From Thermoleophilia bacterium (GTDB taxonomy: Bacteria > Actinomycetota > Thermoleophilia > Miltoncostaeales > Miltoncostaeaceae), in assembly GCA_016463385.1 (NCBI GenBank), contig JAEMRL010000104.1, positions 1-7,358 on the forward strand: 7,358 nucleotides of DNA, given 5' to 3'. Both the position numbers and the translations under genes were made by a program. The notes under the pieces are model-generated. The model ran no database searches, was not told the DNA's origin, and saw only the letters and a program-made list of their open reading frames with translations. This document shows, one piece after another, positions 5,874-7,358 of this stretch. The stretch's first letter is position 1. Every line of letters begins with the position of its first letter.

Positions 5874-5907
5874 CCGCAGGGGGCGGGCGGGACCCCGCCC
5901 CCTGCGG
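5874..5907. terminator. Perfect 14-bp GC hairpin after the aldehyde dehydrogenase gene
   Basis: CCGCAGGGGGCGGG (5874-5887) and CCCGCCCCCTGCGG (5894-5907) pair perfectly around a 6-base loop. It begins 16 bases past the dehydrogenase stop on the minus strand, where a terminator is expected, but the pyrimidine tract (CCTTCTTCCCC, 5910-5920) follows on the plus strand. It may therefore stop transcripts from either side. Confidence 0.7.
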
Positions 5908-5923
5908 AACCTTCTTCCCCTGC

Positions 5924-7358
5924 CTAGGGCAGGTTGACCAGCACCAGCTTGCGCTCGGTCATGTGCTCCACCGTGAAGCGCGGGCCCTCGCGGGTGTTGC
6001 CGCTGTCCTTGACGCCGCCGTAGGGCATCTGGTCGGCGCGGAAGGTCGGCGTCTCGTTGATCAGGACGCCGCCGAAGTGCAGGCGCCGCGCCCATCCGAG
6101 GGCCGCATCCACCCGGGCGGTGAAGATGCCCGCCTGGAGGCCGAAGGGCGAGGAGTTGGCGAGGTCGATCGCCTCGTCGATCGTCCGGTAGCCGGCCAGC
6201 CCGACCACCGGGCCGAAGACCTCCTCGCAGGAGACCTTCATCGCCGGGTCGATGCCCTCCAGGATCGTCGGCATCAGCAGTCCCTCGCGCACCTCGCCGC
6301 CCGCCAGCACGCGCGCGCCGCCGCGGGCGGCCTCGTCGATCCAGCCCTCGATCCGGTCGCGGTTGCCCGCGTCGATGACCGGGCCGACGTCGGTCGCCTC
6401 GTCCATCGGATCGCCCACCACCAGCGCGGCCACGGCGGCCGTGAACAGGTCGCGGAAGCGCTCGAGGGCGTCGGCCTGGACGTAGACGCGCTGCACCGAG
6501 ATGCACGACTGCCCGGCGTGCGTGTAGCCGGAGGCGGCGAGCTTCGCGGCGGCCGTCTCGAGGTCGGCGTCGGCCTCGATGATCACCGGGGTCGAGTTGC
6601 CGAGCTCGAGCGCCACCTCCTTGTGGGGCTGGCGCTGCCGGATGCCCCAGCCGACCGGCGGGCTGCCGGTGAACGAGATCATCGCGATGTCCGGGTGGTC
6701 GACGATGGCGTTGCCCACCGTGCCGCCGCCGCCGGGGATCACCGAGAGGAAGCCGGGCGGCAGGCCCGCGTCGGCGAGGGCCCGGGCCAGCAGTAGCGCC
6801 GACAGCGGCGTCGCCGAGGCGGGCTTCAGCACGACCGGGCAGCCGGCGGCGATCGCCGGGGCCACCTTGTGGGCCACCAGGTTGAGCGGGAAGTTGAAGG
6901 GCGAGATCGCCCCGACCACGCCGATCGGCTCGCGCAGGATCATCCCGAGCTTGCCCGCTCCCGCGGCGCTCGCGTCCATGGCCACCATCTCGCCGGTCAG
7001 CGTGCGCGCCTCCACCGCCGAGAAGATGAGCGTGTCGATGCAGCGGGCCGTCTCGGCCCGCGCCTGCTTCAGGGGCTTGCCGGCCTCCAGGCAGATCGTC
7101 CGGGCGAAGGCCTCGGCCCGCTCGGCCACGAGGCGCGCCGCGCGCTCCAGCACCTCGGCGCGGGCGACGGCGGGGTGCGCGCCGAGGTGGGCGCGCCCCG
7201 CCGTCGCGGCCGCATCGACGTCGGCGGGGCCCCCCGTGGCGACCGTCGCGATGGTCTGGCCGTCATAGGGGTTGACCACCGCCAGCTCCTCGTCGCGGGG
7301 GTCGAAGACCCCGTCCAGGAGGAGTCCGGTCGGCTGGGCCGGGTCGAGCGCCGGGCTG
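5924..7358 (-). CDS. NAD(P)-dependent aldehyde dehydrogenase family protein (5' end cut by window edge)
   Basis: Oxidises an aldehyde to the acid with NAD(P)+; soluble oligomer by family. 477 residues are visible, near the usual 475-490. Counting from the first whole codon: SPFNFPLN with the oxyanion Asn at 155, LKPAS with K178 for cofactor binding, FTGSPPVG, the general base E251 in LELGNS, the nucleophile C285 in AGQSCISVQRVYV, E379 in EEVFGPVV, and the C-terminal PYGGVKDSGNTREGPR. GQSCISVQR and the MPYGG block resemble the lactaldehyde/glyceraldehyde-3-phosphate dehydrogenase-like branch; substrate is not determinable. ELGN replaces the common ELGG. A GTG at 7279-7277 gives 451 aa, but in-frame codons upstream (GLLLDGVFDPRDEELAVVNPYDG) are the normal first strands of the fold and the frame is open to the edge, so the true start lies just outside the window. 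Convergent with the plus-strand operon. Confidence 0.92.
   Translation of the reverse strand, partial: SPALDPAQPTGLLLDGVFDPRDEELAVVNPYDGQTIATVATGGPADVDAAATAGRAHLGAHPAVARAEVLERAARLVAERAEAFARTICLEAGKPLKQARAETARCIDTLIFSAVEARTLTGEMVAMDASAAGAGKLGMILREPIGVVGAISPFNFPLNLVAHKVAPAIAAGCPVVLKPASATPLSALLLARALADAGLPPGFLSVIPGGGGTVGNAIVDHPDIAMISFTGSPPVGWGIRQRQPHKEVALELGNSTPVIIEADADLETAAAKLAASGYTHAGQSCISVQRVYVQADALERFRDLFTAAVAALVVGDPMDEATDVGPVIDAGNRDRIEGWIDEAARGGARVLAGGEVREGLLMPTILEGIDPAMKVSCEEVFGPVVGLAGYRTIDEAIDLANSSPFGLQAGIFTARVDAALGWARRLHFGGVLINETPTFRADQMPYGGVKDSGNTREGPRFTVEHMTERKLVLVNLP

Noticed and set aside
5649..5920. Known riboswitch or housekeeping RNA (cobalamin, c-di-AMP, TPP, SRP, RNase P, tmRNA, 6C RNA)
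   Set aside because: None of the conserved core sequences I know for these could be found; the C-runs are five, not six, bases.
5963..7268. Plus-strand open frames (277, 229 and 77 codons) opposite the aldehyde dehydrogenase
   Set aside because: Shadow frames of a gene whose full catalytic motif set is on the minus strand.

Overview
The window is very GC-rich, with G or C at most third codon positions, dense packing and frequent GTG starts. Gene families and style (PadR regulator, pyrimidine reductase family protein, aldose 1-epimerase family, four-helix 'phage holin family' protein, starts lacking a Shine-Dalgarno) suggest a high-GC actinobacterium, perhaps of the Thermoleophilia type. That placement is inference; there is no rRNA or tRNA to fix it. 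No mobile element, CRISPR array, tRNA or rRNA was seen.

Left part (1-1348): a PadR-family regulator on the minus strand runs off the left edge. It is divergent from a translationally coupled pair on the plus strand, a CPWC glutaredoxin-like protein and a small cupin. The arrangement suggests a small PadR-controlled redox or stress module.

Centre (1349-3139): a stand-alone RibD C-terminal/dihydrofolate-reductase-like pyrimidine reductase on the minus strand converges on the cupin gene. It is divergent from an aldose 1-epimerase family gene on the plus strand. Several starts here lack a Shine-Dalgarno and have a -10-like hexamer 6-7 bases upstream, as in leaderless genes.

Right-centre (3140-5648): after a gap with a striking dyad comes a compact plus-strand operon of three genes: a KAS II (FabF-type) ketoacyl-ACP synthase, an RraA/HMG-aldolase family protein (8 bases later) and a four-helix membrane protein (ATGA overlap). 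A textbook intrinsic terminator follows. A direct repeat with 11-base pitch lies between the last stop and the terminator.

Right part (5649-7358): about 275 bases without a convincing gene hold a set of competing RNA-type stems, ending in a perfect 14-bp hairpin. Then an aldehyde dehydrogenase gene on the minus strand runs open to the right edge; it is nearly complete but its true start lies outside the window.

Most genes are recognisable housekeeping or accessory-metabolism families. The parts least explained are the structured gap at 5690-5920, the fabF-rraA-membrane protein operon, the dyad ahead of it, and the Grx-cupin pair with an altered metal site.
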